Shown here piece by piece: positions 26,472 to 37,686 of a DNA stretch of 37,823 nt (the stretch's first letter is position 1; every line of letters starts with the position of its first letter). Below the pieces are notes generated by a model. That model was not told where the DNA came from and did no database searches. It saw only the letters and a list, made by a program, of their open reading frames with translations. The DNA is from an uncultured Elioraea sp. (GTDB taxonomy: Bacteria; Pseudomonadota; Alphaproteobacteria; Acetobacterales; Acetobacteraceae). The stretch covers positions 1 to 37,823 of the forward strand of contig CALFVI010000074.1 of the NCBI GenBank assembly GCA_937928775.1, given 5' to 3'. The position numbers and the translations under genes were made by a program.

Positions 26472-26523
26472 GCTTGACAGGGGCCAAGGCTGGAAATGGG
26501 CAAGGCTTGACAGGGGTCGAGGC
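26472..26523. repeat. 19-bp direct repeat (two mismatches) carrying TTGACA
   Basis: A unit beginning GCTTGACAGGGG lies at 26472-26490 and again at 26505-26523, differing by two transitions in the last seven bases. Each copy contains TTGACA, the −35 consensus, but no matching −10 was found at 16-18 bases. It lies in the divergent gap between the glycosyltransferase and rsmB starts. Confidence 0.8.
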
Positions 26524-26540
26524 GCGGCGAGGAAGGGCCA

Positions 26541-27848
26541 ATGGCCCGCGCTGTTCCCGCCCTGCGTCCCGCCCCCTCTGGCACCGCGTCGCGTTCGGCC
26601 GCGATCTCGCTGCTCGAGACCGTGCTCGGCAAGAGGCGCACCCTCGAGGAGGCCCTCGAAACCCTTCCTCCCCTCCCTTCTCGCGATCGTGCCTTCACCC
26701 ACCTGCTCGCCGCCACCGTGCTGCGTCGCCTCGGCACGCTTGATACTGTCATAGAGCCCTTCCTTCGCCGCCCGCCGCCCGGGGTCGTGCGGAACGCGCT
26801 TAGGGTCGGTGCGGCCCAGCTTCTCCTGCTCGGCACCGCCCCGCACGCTGCCGTTTCCGCCACCGTCGCCGCCGTGCAGGCGTTGCCGCAGGGAGCGGCC
26901 TTCGCCGGGCTTGTCAACGCGGTGCTGCGGCGGATTGCCGCCGAAGGCCCGGTCGCTCTCGCCGGGCTGGACACCCCGCGACTCGACACACCCGACTGGC
27001 TGTGGCGGGCCTGGCACGCTGCTTACGGGCCCGCCACGGCGCGGGCGATCGCAGAGGCCAATGCCCGTGAAGCACCCCTCGATCTGACTATCAAACCCGA
27101 TCTCGATGCTGCCGCATGGGCAGAGAAGCTGGGGGGCGCCATCCTCGCCACTGGCTCGCTTCGCCTTGCGTCCGCCAGCGGCCCGGTGCCGTCCCTCCCC
27201 GGCTATGCCGAGGGAGCGTGGTGGGTGCAAGACGCCGCCGCCGCCCTGCCCGCCCGCCTCCTTCGGCCTTCTCCCGGCGAGCGCGTCGCTGACCTGTGCG
27301 CAGCCCCCGGCGGCAAAACGGCACAGCTCGCCGCCGCTGGCGCGCTCGTGACCGCTGTCGAGGCCTCTCCTGCGCGGGCGCAGCGGCTTGCCGAGAATTT
27401 GGCCCGCCTCCGGCTTGCCGCCGACATCGTCGTCGCCGACGCGCTCACCTGGACGCCGCGCGAAGCCTTTGATGCCGTGCTGCTGGATGCACCCTGCACG
27501 GCGACCGGCACCATCCGCCGCCACCCGGATATTCCGCACCTGAAACGCCCGCGCGACCTCCCCCCCCTGGTCGCCGCCCAGAAGGCCTTGCTCGCCGCCG
27601 CTGCCCGCCTGACACGCCCGGGCGGGCGGCTCGTCTACGCTGTCTGCAGCCTGCAGCCGGAGGAGGGCGAGGGCGTGGTCGCCGACGCCGCTTCCCTCGG
27701 CCTCGCGCCGGACCCCGTTCGGCCTGAGGAGGTGCCTGGCCTCGCTGCGGCGGTCACGCCTCGGGGGCATGTGCGCACCCTGCCCTGCCACTGGGCTGAG
27801 CAAGGAGGGCTTGATGGTTTTTTCATCGCGCGGTTCCGGCGCGTCTGA
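26541..27848 (+). CDS. rsmB: 16S rRNA m5C967 methyltransferase RsmB
   Basis: A 435-residue protein. The N-terminal NusB-like RNA-binding domain covers about residues 15-140 (RSAAISLLETVLGKRRTLEE … FAGLVNAVLRRI). The C-terminal SAM domain has the SAM loop CAAPGGKTAQLA near 253, the catalytic DAPCTATGTIRRHPD near 316, and the second cysteine motif CSLQPEEGE near 368. It forms m5C at position 967 of 16S rRNA. The GGAAGGG site before the ATG supports the start. It converges on the kinase gene with a 4-bp gap. Confidence 0.95.
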   Translation: MARAVPALRPAPSGTASRSAAISLLETVLGKRRTLEEALETLPPLPSRDRAFTHLLAATVLRRLGTLDTVIEPFLRRPPPGVVRNALRVGAAQLLLLGTAPHAAVSATVAAVQALPQGAAFAGLVNAVLRRIAAEGPVALAGLDTPRLDTPDWLWRAWHAAYGPATARAIAEANAREAPLDLTIKPDLDAAAWAEKLGGAILATGSLRLASASGPVPSLPGYAEGAWWVQDAAAALPARLLRPSPGERVADLCAAPGGKTAQLAAAGALVTAVEASPARAQRLAENLARLRLAADIVVADALTWTPREAFDAVLLDAPCTATGTIRRHPDIPHLKRPRDLPPLVAAQKALLAAAARLTRPGGRLVYAVCSLQPEEGEGVVADAASLGLAPDPVRPEEVPGLAAAVTPRGHVRTLPCHWAEQGGLDGFFIARFRRV

Positions 27849-27852
27849 AAGG

Positions 27853-28773
27853 TCAGGGCGGCGGCACGGCGAGCGTGTCGGGCGGCAGGCTGCCCTCTCT
27901 TGCCACCTGCTTCGCAGCCCACGCCGCACCCCTCGCCAGCGCCTCTTCGATGTCGCCGGTCCGCAGCAACCCGTCGATGAGCCCAGCCGCAAAGACGTCG
28001 CCCGCTCCGGTCGTGTCGACGACTTTGACCGAGGGGGCGGCAACGCGATGCACCGTGCCATCCACCCCGAACGCTTCCGCCCCGTTCGCCCCGCGCGTCA
28101 CCACCACCCACTCAAGCGACGCACCGCACAAGGTGCGGCCGAGGGTAAGCGGATCGTCGCGCTCGCGCCCCTCGAGGTCGTGTTCAGAGGCGATCAGCAC
28201 CCGCGCAGCAAGCGGCGCACGCCCGTGGCGGGCGAGCACGCTGACGGTGAGTGCCCCCTTCGCCCAGTGTGCGGCAACGATCTTCGGCACGATCGGAGCG
28301 TGCAGCTTGGTCAGCACCGCCTCGTAGTCCCCTCCGAGCAGCCCCTGACCCTCGAGTTCGATCGCGCGATAGCCGCCGACTGCAATCAGCGTGCGGTCGC
28401 CTGAAGGGCCGATCAGCACCAGGACGCGCGTGGTTGGTCCTGGCTTTATCTCCAGCGCGGAGACGTCGATGCCGCGTGCAGTGAGCACATCGCGCAGCAT
28501 CGCTCCGTGAGCGTCGTCGCCGACCACGCCCGCCACGGTAACGCGGTAGCCGGCCTGAGCGAGCGCCGCGGCAGCGATCGCCGCCCCGCCGCCCGGACGC
28601 AGGCCAAGGCTCGAACCGATCACCCCCTCGCCAGGTTGGAGCTCGCTTTCAAGCCGGATCGCCTCGTCGAGATTGACCCCACCGACGCAGAGGATGCGCG
28701 CGGGCCTCTCCCTAAATGACCGAGAGCGGACGCTTTCGCGTAGGCGGCGGAAAGGCCCTGTCGAGCGTGGCAT
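27853..28773 (-). CDS. PfkB-family carbohydrate kinase (start uncertain)
   Basis: Ribokinase-type kinase. The homologous part opens [18 protein letters not shown]; the substrate loop [20 protein letters not shown] and the catalytic [18 protein letters not shown], with the base aspartate in GAGD, are intact. The problem is the start. The family N-terminus maps to codon ATC at 28693-28695, which has AGGGAGAGG nine bases upstream (complement of 28705-28713), but no ATG, GTG or TTG lies there. The nearest ordinary start is the ATG at 28773, which would overlap the aldo/keto reductase by 62 bp and add 26 non-family residues. Given coordinates use that ATG. Substrate unknown. Confidence 0.85.
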   Translation of the reverse strand: MPRSTGPFRRLRESVRSRSFRERPARILCVGGVNLDEAIRLESELQPGEGVIGSSLGLRPGGGAAIAAAALAQAGYRVTVAGVVGDDAHGAMLRDVLTARGIDVSALEIKPGPTTRVLVLIGPSGDRTLIAVGGYRAIELEGQGLLGGDYEAVLTKLHAPIVPKIVAAHWAKGALTVSVLARHGRAPLAARVLIASEHDLEGRERDDPLTLGRTLCGASLEWVVVTRGANGAEAFGVDGTVHRVAAPSVKVVDTTGAGDVFAAGLIDGLLRTGDIEEALARGAAWAAKQVAREGSLPPDTLAVPPP

Positions 28774-29548
28774 AGTCCTCCTCGGTGAGCACGAGGGAGA
28801 GGGCGGCGGCGTTCTCGCGCACATGATCTGGTTCGACCGCCTTCGGGATCGCGATCACGGAGGGGTGGCGGATCGCCCAGGCGAGCGCAACCTGGGCGGG
28901 GCTCACACCGTGCCGCTGCGCCACCGCGCGCAGAGCCTGATCGCGCAGGAGTTTGCCCCCTTGCCCGAGCGGCGAGTAGGCCATCACCGGCACCCCGCGT
29001 GCTGAACACCAGGGCAGGAGGTCGAACTCGATCCCGCGTTCCGCGGGATTGTACAGCACCTGGTTGGTGCTGCACGCCCACCCATGTGCCACCTGCCACA
29101 GCTCGGCCATGTCGTCGACGTCGAAGTTGCTCACTCCCCAGCGCGCGATCAGCCCGACCTCGCGCAAAGCTTCAAACCCTTCGACCACCTCGGCAAGAGC
29201 GACGCCGCCGCGCCAGTGAAGCAGATAGAGGTCGAGGCGATCGATGCCGAGGCGGGCTAGGCTTCGTTCGCAAGCGCGCCGCAGCTCGCTTTTGCCCGCG
29301 TTGTGTGGATAGACCTTAGAGACGACGAACGCTTGGGCTCGACAGTCGCGGATCGCCTCCCCCACCACTTCCTCCGCCCCGCCCTCGCCGTACATCTCGG
29401 CGGTATCGATGAGGGTGAGGCCAAGCTGCAGACCGAGGCGTAGGGCAGCGACCTCGCGGGCACGCTGCCGCCTGTCTTCCCCCATGCGCCACGTGCCCTG
29501 ACCAAGGGCCGGCACTGCAACCCCGTCTGGCAACCGAACCGTGCGCAT
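28712..29548 (-). CDS. Aldo/keto reductase
   Basis: A 278-residue NADPH-dependent reductase with the (β/α)8 barrel. The catalytic tetrad is complete: D48 and Y53 in [12 protein letters not shown]78 in VVSKVYP and H111 in YLLHWRG. C-terminal cofactor residues follow in [15 protein letters not shown]. The start at 29548 has GGGAGG upstream. It lies 74 bp after two tiny membrane-protein genes and its stop abuts the kinase, suggesting one minus-strand operon. Substrates are carbonyl compounds, not more closely assignable. Confidence 0.93.
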   Translation of the reverse strand: MRTVRLPDGVAVPALGQGTWRMGEDRRQRAREVAALRLGLQLGLTLIDTAEMYGEGGAEEVVGEAIRDCRAQAFVVSKVYPHNAGKSELRRACERSLARLGIDRLDLYLLHWRGGVALAEVVEGFEALREVGLIARWGVSNFDVDDMAELWQVAHGWACSTNQVLYNPAERGIEFDLLPWCSARGVPVMAYSPLGQGGKLLRDQALRAVAQRHGVSPAQVALAWAIRHPSVIAIPKAVEPDHVRENAAALSLVLTEEDYATLDRAFPPPTRKRPLSVI

Positions 29549-29622
29549 CGTCGTTGCCTCCCTGTTGCCAGAGTGGCGCAAGCTGCACGCAAGGCCAAGC
29601 CCGTCGGGCTGAAGGGGGCTGA

Positions 29623-29814
29623 TCAAGCCGGAGGCGTCTCAGCCGTGCCCTCCGCCGGGCCCGAAGGTGATGAGGCCGGCGCAGCACCACTGCCGACCTC
29701 AGCCTGGGCAGGCGCCTCGCCTTGCATCCGCTTCACCGCAGCGACGGCAAGAGCCCCAATGACTGCACCCCAGAAGAGGTGCCACGCCCCACTCCAAGCA
29801 AGACGAAGGATCAT
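29623..29814 (-). CDS. Small membrane protein of unknown function
   Basis: 63 residues with one predicted membrane helix ([20 protein letters not shown], 8-27), a short basic patch KRMQ, and an Ala/Pro/Ser-rich tail of about 30 residues. The start ATG (29812-29814) overlaps the stop of the upstream 44-residue gene as ATGA. I do not recognise a family. The coupling and the tail suggest it works with the neighbour in the inner membrane. Confidence 0.6.
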   Translation of the reverse strand: MILRLAWSGAWHLFWGAVIGALAVAAVKRMQGEAPAQAEVGSGAAPASSPSGPAEGTAETPPA

Positions 29815-29945
29815 CGCACGCCCCCGCGCATCCGCTCCGCACAGCGTGCCAGCAGGCGCTCACCACCGATGCTCATGGCCGCCGCTCCCAGCGCTATGCC
29901 AAGCAACGTTGCCTTGATCGCCACGGCATAAGACAAGAAGATCAT
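29811..29945 (-). CDS. Micro-membrane protein, 44 residues, unknown function
   Basis: 44 residues with one long hydrophobic segment (MIFLSYAVAIK, then ATLLGIALGAAAMSI) and a basic C-terminus [16 protein letters not shown], so positive-inside with the tail in the cytoplasm. A strong GGAGGAG site lies six to eight bases before the ATG at 29945, the best argument that it is real. Its stop overlaps the next small gene by 4 bp. No family recognised. Confidence 0.6.
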   Translation of the reverse strand: MIFLSYAVAIKATLLGIALGAAAMSIGGERLLARCAERMRGGVR

Positions 29946-30008
29946 GCTCTCCTCCGTTTCGGATCCACCGTACCTAGGGAGGATTACCGGGCCCGCTAGG
30001 GTCGCGAT

Positions 30009-30014
30009 TATGAT
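30009..30014 (+). promoter_or_regulatory. Possible −10 element in the divergent gap
   Basis: TATGAT (five of six consensus bases) lies 79 bp before the start at 30093. No good −35 is found at 16-18 bases. The complementary strand of the same spot reads CATAAT, so it could serve either direction. Confidence 0.2.
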
Positions 30015-30092
30015 GTCTTCGAGAACGGTGCAGCGAGTATCGCCCGCTGGCGCTTTGAGACGTGCCGCGGTTGACAGAAGGGGTTGGAGGTC

Positions 30093-30728
30093 ATGGTGGC
30101 ATTCCTGGTTGTGCTCCTCGCTGCCCTTGCTGCTGGAAGCGCCGCGGCTCAGGCGCCGACCATCGCCCAGAGTATCCAGGAGCGGACCATCGGTTCCTGG
30201 GTGCTGGCCTGCGCAGCAGACCCGATGACCGACCGTGCGGACTGCATTCTTCGACATCGCCTCTGGATCGTCCCGCCGGCGGATGCGGCGGCCGGCGGCA
30301 TCGCGCTCGAAATCGTGCTGCGCGATGACAGGCCGCTGCCTGCGGTGACGGCGCGGCGTCTTTCCATCACCGACACAAAGCGCGCTGCGCTTGCGCTGGG
30401 TGCGACGGCGGAACTGCGGGTGGGGACGGAGCGCATGGTGGAGGCGAGTTGCGGGCTCGAGGGGCGCGATGCGATCTGCCTACCGGCGGGCGAGGCGGCT
30501 GACCGTGTCGCCGCCGCTCTGGCCGAGGCGAACCGCGTCCTGGTGCGCCTGCGTACGGCGGCGACGGTGGCAGGCGGCGGCGGAGAAATCTACGCTCTCG
30601 ACCTTACAGCCACGCGGGACGCGATTGCCGCTTTGCGCGAACAGGCGACGCGACAGCCGCCGCGCGAGGCGCAGCCTCCCGCGCGCGGCCTGATCGAGCA
30701 GCTCGAGCGGCTGCTGCGCGGCGGCTAA
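30093..30728 (+). CDS. Exported protein, weakly IalB-like
   Basis: 211 residues. The signal peptide MVAFLVVLLAALAAGSAAAQ is followed by the mature start IGSWVLACAADPMTDRADCI, in which the W and two cysteines resemble the IalB opening. The rest has a third and fourth cysteine (SCGLEGRDAICL), consistent with two disulfides in the periplasm, and an Arg/Pro-rich tail. The ATG at 30093 has AAGGGG nine bases upstream; a TTG at 30084 is possible. It converges on gyrB. Function unknown. Confidence 0.78.
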   Translation: MVAFLVVLLAALAAGSAAAQAPTIAQSIQERTIGSWVLACAADPMTDRADCILRHRLWIVPPADAAAGGIALEIVLRDDRPLPAVTARRLSITDTKRAALALGATAELRVGTERMVEASCGLEGRDAICLPAGEAADRVAAALAEANRVLVRLRTAATVAGGGGEIYALDLTATRDAIAALREQATRQPPREAQPPARGLIEQLERLLRGG

Positions 30729-30747
30729 ACGGTGCTCTGCCGGCGCA

Positions 30748-33249
<2,502 letters not shown>

Positions 33250-34419
33250 TTATAGCGCGGCACGCACCCTTTGGGCAGGGCCGAAGGGCAGCGAGGACAC
33301 TCGCCCGGGCTCGACTGCGAAGGCCTCCGCGACCCCCGCAAGGGCGGCAAAAGCCGCAAGCTCCGTCCCGGTCAGCAGCGCCTGCAAGGGAAGCGCAAGC
33401 AGGGCGGCAAACAGCGCCTCGCGCCGTCGTGGGTCGAGATGGGCAGCCACCTCGTCAAGCAGCAACATCGGCGCGAAACCGCGCGCCTCGGCGATCAGCA
33501 CCGCATGGGCGAGGATGATGGAGACGAGCAACGCCTTCTGCTCACCGGTCGAACAGAGCTGCGCCGGCATGCCGCTCTCGGCGTGGATGAGCAAAAGGTC
33601 AGCGCGATGCGGGCCCGACCGCGTCGCTCCCGCCTCGGCATCGCCCGCACGATCTTCGGCAAGCCGCGCCTTCAGAGCCTCCTCCACGGCGAGGGCGGGA
33701 TCGCGTTGCAGCGCCTCCGCCCAAGGGCAGGCGCAGGCGAGCACGGCACGAGGGAAATCCCCTGCCACGCCACCCTCGAGCACTCGGTTCAGCGCCGTAA
33801 CCAGGTTCCGCCGCGCCGCAGCCACGGCCACGCCGTGCCGGGCGAGCGCGTCCTCAAGCCCTGCAAGCCAGGCGGGATCGGGCCGGCCGGCAGCGAGCAG
33901 CCGGTTGCGCTCGGCGAGCGCCGTCTCGTAGGCAGCGAGTTCGCGGGCGTGCGCCGGTTCGAGGCTGAAGGCCAGCCGATCGAGGAAACGACGGCGCTCC
34001 GCTGCGCCGTCCTGGAACAGGCTGCCCATCTGCGGCGTCAGCCAAACCATTGCCACCCGGGCGGCGACGTCGGCCTGGCTTCGCACCGGCGTGCCGTCAA
34101 CCAGGAAGGTCCGGCGCGGCACCTCGACCCCCTCCACGCCAGTGCCGACCTCGAGCGGGCCGAGAGGCGTGACGAAACGGCCGGCGACCGCCCAGGAGCC
34201 GCCCGTGCCACCCGCTTCGCGCCGTGCAAGGTCGGCACGGCGCGCGCCGCGCAAGCCACGCCCCGGCGCGAGCAGGCTGACCGCCTCTAGCAGATTGGTC
34301 TTACCCGCGCCGTTCGGCCCGATGAAAAGCGAAACGGGCGAGGTCAGAGCCAGCGTGAGACCGACGTAGGAGCGGAAGCGCGATAGCGTCAGCCGCTCCA
34401 GGCGAAAGGCCGGATCCAT
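33250..34419 (-). CDS. recF: DNA replication and repair protein RecF
   Basis: A 389-residue SMC-like ATPase that loads RecA at single-strand gaps. Walker A GPNGAGKTN (34-42), the region VWLTPQMGSLFQDGAAERRR, and the C-terminal signature LCSTGEQKALLVSI followed by Walker B MLLLDEVAAHLDPRRR are intact. The N-terminal LTLSRFRSY is standard. 31 bp after dnaN and 45 bp before gyrB in the same direction. Confidence 0.97.
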   Translation of the reverse strand: MDPAFRLERLTLSRFRSYVGLTLALTSPVSLFIGPNGAGKTNLLEAVSLLAPGRGLRGARRADLARREAGGTGGSWAVAGRFVTPLGPLEVGTGVEGVEVPRRTFLVDGTPVRSQADVAARVAMVWLTPQMGSLFQDGAAERRRFLDRLAFSLEPAHARELAAYETALAERNRLLAAGRPDPAWLAGLEDALARHGVAVAAARRNLVTALNRVLEGGVAGDFPRAVLACACPWAEALQRDPALAVEEALKARLAEDRAGDAEAGATRSGPHRADLLLIHAESGMPAQLCSTGEQKALLVSIILAHAVLIAEARGFAPMLLLDEVAAHLDPRRREALFAALLALPLQALLTGTELAAFAALAGVAEAFAVEPGRVSSLPFGPAQRVRAAL

Positions 34420-34450
34420 GGCGATCTCGCGGCGGGGCGCGGGGCCCCGC

Positions 34451-35587
34451 TCACACCCGCATCGGCATCAGAACATACAGCGCGGAGGCGTCGCCCTCAG
34501 CACGAATAAGAGTTGGGGCGGTGTGATCGTGAAAGGCGAACTCAACCCGCCCTGAGTCACCGATCGTTTCCGTGATGTCGCGCAAATAGCGGGCCTGGAA
34601 GCCTATCTCAAGCGGTGTCGCATCATATTCGAGACGATCCTTTTCGATCTCCTCCTCGGTCCGGCCCGTCTCCGGGCTTGCCGCCGAAAGCGTCAGCCCG
34701 TCACGGGCGATAGCGAGCTTGACGGGGCGGGAACGTTCAGAGGAGATCGCCGCCACACGCTCGACTGCCTCGGCAAAGTCCTTCTTCGCGATCCTGAGCC
34801 GCTTGTCATTGTCGCGCGGGATTACCCGCTCGTAGTCGGGGAAGGTACCGTCGATCAGCTTGCTGGTCAGCGTCACCGTGCCGAAAGCGAATCGAATTCG
34901 CGTCTCCGAAAGCGCAATCTCCACGCTCTCTTGGGCGGGCAGTTCCTCGATCAGCTTGCGCAGTTCGAGCACCGTCTTGCGCGGTACGATCACGCCCGGC
35001 ATGCCCTGCGCCCCCTCGGGCAGCGGCTCCTCAACGCGGGCAAGGCGATGGCCATCCGTCGCTACCGCGCGCAGCACCTTGATCCCGTCGGAAACCGTCG
35101 TGTGCAGGTAGATGCCATTCAGGTAATAGCGCGTCTCCTCGGTGGAGATCGCGAACTTCGTCTTGTCGATCAGGTCACGCAGGGTGCCTGCCTTCAAATG
35201 GAACCGGTGCGGCAACTGACCGTCCTGCATCGAGGGGAAGTCCTCGACCGGAAGCACGTTTAGCGCGGTGGCGAAGCGGCCGCAGCGGAGCGCGAGCGGT
35301 GCATCGCCGACCGGATGGTCGAGCTCGATCTGCGCGCCCTCGGGCAAGCGACGGACGATGTCATAGAGCGTCGCAGCAGGCGCGGTCGCCGCCCCGCTCT
35401 CGCGCACCTCGGCCGGCACCCTCTCGACGGCCGCAAGTTCCATGTCGGTGGCGGCCAGAGTGAGCTCACCATCCTTGGCACGGATCAATACGTTGGCGAG
35501 GATGGGAATCGTGTTGCGCCGTTCAACGACATTCTGCACGTGTGCGAGCGCCTTCAGAAACGTGGCGCGATCGACCGTGATCTTCAT
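34451..35587 (-). CDS. dnaN: DNA polymerase III sliding clamp, beta subunit
   Basis: A 378-residue clamp with three repeated domains. The start MKITVDRATFLKAL at 35587 is the family start. RRNTIPILANVLI (26-38) and the C-terminal LIRAEGDASALYVLMPMRV are diagnostic. It forms a ring dimer that tethers polymerase III. It is first in dnaN-recF-gyrB and has its own promoter (35642-35670). dnaA, which often precedes dnaN, is not here; a MipA-family gene is divergent instead. Confidence 0.98.
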   Translation of the reverse strand: MKITVDRATFLKALAHVQNVVERRNTIPILANVLIRAKDGELTLAATDMELAAVERVPAEVRESGAATAPAATLYDIVRRLPEGAQIELDHPVGDAPLALRCGRFATALNVLPVEDFPSMQDGQLPHRFHLKAGTLRDLIDKTKFAISTEETRYYLNGIYLHTTVSDGIKVLRAVATDGHRLARVEEPLPEGAQGMPGVIVPRKTVLELRKLIEELPAQESVEIALSETRIRFAFGTVTLTSKLIDGTFPDYERVIPRDNDKRLRIAKKDFAEAVERVAAISSERSRPVKLAIARDGLTLSAASPETGRTEEEIEKDRLEYDATPLEIGFQARYLRDITETIGDSGRVEFAFHDHTAPTLIRAEGDASALYVLMPMRV

Positions 35588-35641
35588 GGCCACTCCAGTG
35601 GTGGGGCGAAGCAGGTTCCGCCGCCAGGAATCGGGTAACGC

Positions 35642-35670
35642 ACTATAGCAACAGCGCAACAGCGGGTTAA
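35642..35670 (-). promoter_or_regulatory. Predicted dnaN promoter
   Basis: On the minus strand TTAACC (complement of 35665-35670) is followed after exactly 17 bases by TATAGT (complement of 35642-35647), matching four and five of six consensus positions. The spacer contains an 8-bp tandem repeat (CGCTGTTG twice). The start would be near 35635, leaving a leader of about 50 bases. Confidence 0.5.
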
Positions 35671-35755
35671 GTCTGTCCCCTCCTGGCGAGGACGTGAAGA
35701 ATAGCGCGCTGCAGCCATTCTCGCCGCGGCCTCGGATGTCTCCTAAGCTCAGACC

Positions 35756-36583
35756 ATGAGGGGTCATCCAGTCCGCTTCCTCTGGGCGCTGCTGCTCGCC
35801 TCAGCCACCACAGCGCACGCGCAAGCGCCCGATCGCGCTGCTCCTCCCGCCGTCGGCATCGGCGCGGAACCGGGCTTCCTCGGCCCCGGCTGGCGCGTCT
35901 CGCTCGGCGCCGGTGCCCTTCTGCGACCCGACTACCCGGGGTCGAGCGACTATGACCTGACCGCCATCCCCCTCGTCGAGGTGGTGTGGAACGACCGCAT
36001 CTTCGCCACCACGAGGCAGGGCGTCGAAGTCGGGGTCTTCCTCACTCGCGACCGGCTGTTCCGCAGCGGCATCGCCCTCGATTACGCTTTCGGACGCGAT
36101 CAGGATGATCATCCCCGTCTGTCGGGTCTCGGCGACATCGATGGCACGGTGCGCGGCCGAGCCTTCGCCTCCTCTGGCGTTGGGCCGTTCACCCTGTCGG
36201 TCTTCCTGACCCAGGATCTTGCCGACAACGGACACGGTCTCACCGCGGGGGCGGACCTCGAATACCGCCTCCGGCTCGCCCCACGCCTTACCGTATTTGC
36301 CGGCCCCGGCGTGACGTGGGCGAACGAAACCCACATGCAGTCCTTTTTCGGCGTGAGCGCTGCCCAGGCCGCGCGCTCGGCCGCCGGGTTGCCGCGCTAC
36401 GACGCGGGGGCAGGGTTGCGCGACGTGCGGTTCACCCTTGGCGGGATCGCCCTTGTCACGGACAACATCTTCGTCCAACCACGTATTACCCTGTCTCGAC
36501 TCGTTGGCGATGCGGCCGATTCGCCCCTGACCACGAGCGAGACGCAGGTAACGGCGTTTGTCATCGGTGGGGTCCGCTTTTAA
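35756..36583 (+). CDS. MipA/OmpV family outer-membrane protein
   Basis: A 275-residue exported beta-barrel. The signal peptide RFLWALLLASATTAHAQA is cleaved near QAPDRA. The mature protein alternates polar and aromatic residues, with GWRVSLGAGALLRPDYPGSS near 46-65, VWNDRIFATTRQGVEVG, and a terminal strand ending VTAFVIGGVRF, with the final aromatic residue expected by the Bam machinery. MipA interacts with murein enzymes in Escherichia coli; OmpV relatives are porins or adhesins. The gene is divergent from dnaN. Confidence 0.9.
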   Translation: MRGHPVRFLWALLLASATTAHAQAPDRAAPPAVGIGAEPGFLGPGWRVSLGAGALLRPDYPGSSDYDLTAIPLVEVVWNDRIFATTRQGVEVGVFLTRDRLFRSGIALDYAFGRDQDDHPRLSGLGDIDGTVRGRAFASSGVGPFTLSVFLTQDLADNGHGLTAGADLEYRLRLAPRLTVFAGPGVTWANETHMQSFFGVSAAQAARSAAGLPRYDAGAGLRDVRFTLGGIALVTDNIFVQPRITLSRLVGDAADSPLTTSETQVTAFVIGGVRF

Positions 36584-36607
36584 CCCCCAGCCATGTCGCA
36601 GCGGAGT

Positions 36608-36916
36608 TCAAAGCGAGACGATCATCCGCCAGGACAGGCGCCTCTTCACCTCGGCTCGCGGCAGCTGAACGACCATCTTCCGCCCATCATCCGAGGACAG
36701 CACGACGATTACGTGGTCGGGATCATCGGTGGAGACGTCGAGATGCTCGAAGCGATGCGTCTCGATCTTACGCCCGAGAGCCAGGGTAACGGTGGTGACC
36801 AGGCCTTCGCCCGTATCGCCTTCCGGTTTCCGCCGCGCCACCCTCGTCCCCGCTTCCTTGACCGCCGTGCCAAAGCTACCGTCGCTTTGCCGATACGGGC
36901 AATGCGTCCGCACCAC
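36608..36916 (-). CDS. Hypothetical protein
   Basis: About 102 residues from a GTG at 36916. The C-terminal half RKIETHRFEHLDVSTDDPDH followed by VIVVLSSDDGRKMVVQLPRA has a plausible folded look and good third-position GC; the N-terminal third is basic. No family recognised and no ribosome site seen before the GTG, so the start is doubtful. A plus-strand frame over the same bases (36593-36922) has lower third-position GC and is rejected. It converges on mipA and is divergent from the DUF5132 gene. Confidence 0.5.
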   Translation of the reverse strand: MVRTHCPYRQSDGSFGTAVKEAGTRVARRKPEGDTGEGLVTTVTLALGRKIETHRFEHLDVSTDDPDHVIVVLSSDDGRKMVVQLPRAEVKRRLSWRMIVSL

Positions 36917-36938
36917 TTTTGAACCGGAAGAGCGCCCG

Positions 36939-37280
36939 ATGCCGCCCTTCGCCGTGTTCCTCGCCGGTCTCGCCACCGGAGCCGGAGTTGCCTTACTTGC
37001 CCCCGTGCTCGCGCCCGAGGCCACGCGCAACGTCCGCCCCGTGCTTCGAGCCGGGCTGAAGCTCGCCATCGCCGCCGGCGGCGCGCTGAAGGTGGCAGCG
37101 GCACAGGCGGTGGAAAGCCTCGAGGACCTCTATGCTGAAGCTGAAGCGGAACTGAGGGCCGAGGCTGAGGCCGCGGCGGCGGAAGCGGCCGAGGAGCGGC
37201 CGCTGGCAGCAGCGGCGCCCGAGAAGGGCCGAGGTGGAACGAAACGTGGAGCCAAGCGCCGTGCCGCGCGGGCAGCCTGA
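36939..37280 (+). CDS. DUF5132-like small membrane protein
   Basis: 113 residues. The N-terminal membrane segment MPPFAVFLAGLATGAGVALL is followed by APVLAPEATRNVRPVLRAGL and a long acidic Ala/Glu-rich helix (SLEDLYAEAEAELRAEAEAA), ending in a basic tail. This matches DUF5132-type proteins, which sit before HMA-domain proteins and metal-transport genes. GGAAGAG precedes the ATG. It overlaps the next gene by 47 bp, so the two are probably coupled. Probable scaffold or accessory for a metal-handling membrane protein; inferred from context. Confidence 0.72.
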   Translation: MPPFAVFLAGLATGAGVALLAPVLAPEATRNVRPVLRAGLKLAIAAGGALKVAAAQAVESLEDLYAEAEAELRAEAEAAAAEAAEERPLAAAAPEKGRGGTKRGAKRRAARAA

Positions 37281-37686
37281 GCCTCCGGTCGCGCGGCTCG
37301 TTTCCGTCGCGCCAGGGCGAGTGCGGCTGAACCTTGGTGCTGTGGCGCGCGATCCAACCCGGGCTACCGCTCTCGCCCGCGAGTGCTTGCTCCTGCCAGG
37401 GGTGGTGTCGGCGGTGGCGAACCCCCTGACTGGAAGCCTGCTGCTTCGGTTTCGCGGCGAGAGGGAAACAGTTTTCGCCGCCGCCGCACAGAAGGGTTTG
37501 TTCCGCCTCGCCACCGAACGGCCTTGCCTCGCGGCGCCTGCCCGTGCGGCACCGCTCGCCGCGGCAGCGCTCGGCCTGCTTGCCGTCATCCAGACCCTGC
37601 GCGGCGCCGTGCTGCCTCCCGCGGTCACACTGCTGTGGTATGCAAGGAGCCTTGGTAGTAGAGACCGCGATCTTGCCAGCGACTAG
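37234..37686 (+). CDS. HMA2-like heavy-metal-associated domain protein, 3' end altered by IS
   Basis: About 150 residues from a GTG at 37234 that follows AAGGGC. The HMA-like fold is seen in ARLVSVAPGRVRLNLGAVA, LPGVVSAVANPLTGSLLLRF, but the CxxC metal site is lacking, as in the HMA2 group. A hydrophobic segment follows (RAAPLAAAALGLLAVIQTLR), then LPPAVTLLWYARSLG. The last dozen residues (SRDRDLASD) run into the end of an IS5-type element, and the stop is part of a CTAG that also ends the opposing transposase. The native C-terminus is probably lost. Such genes often precede P-type ATPases; here the IS intervenes. Confidence 0.7.
   Translation: MERNVEPSAVPRGQPEPPVARLVSVAPGRVRLNLGAVARDPTRATALARECLLLPGVVSAVANPLTGSLLLRFRGERETVFAAAAQKGLFRLATERPCLAAPARAAPLAAAALGLLAVIQTLRGAVLPPAVTLLWYARSLGSRDRDLASD

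Noticed and set aside
30071-30076. Perfect TTGACA on the plus strand
   Set aside because: Only 17 bp before the start codon at 30093, so it cannot be the −35 of that gene's promoter.
36593-36922. 109-codon plus-strand frame after mipA
   Set aside because: Third-position GC is lower than in the opposing minus-strand frame and no motif or ribosome site supports it.
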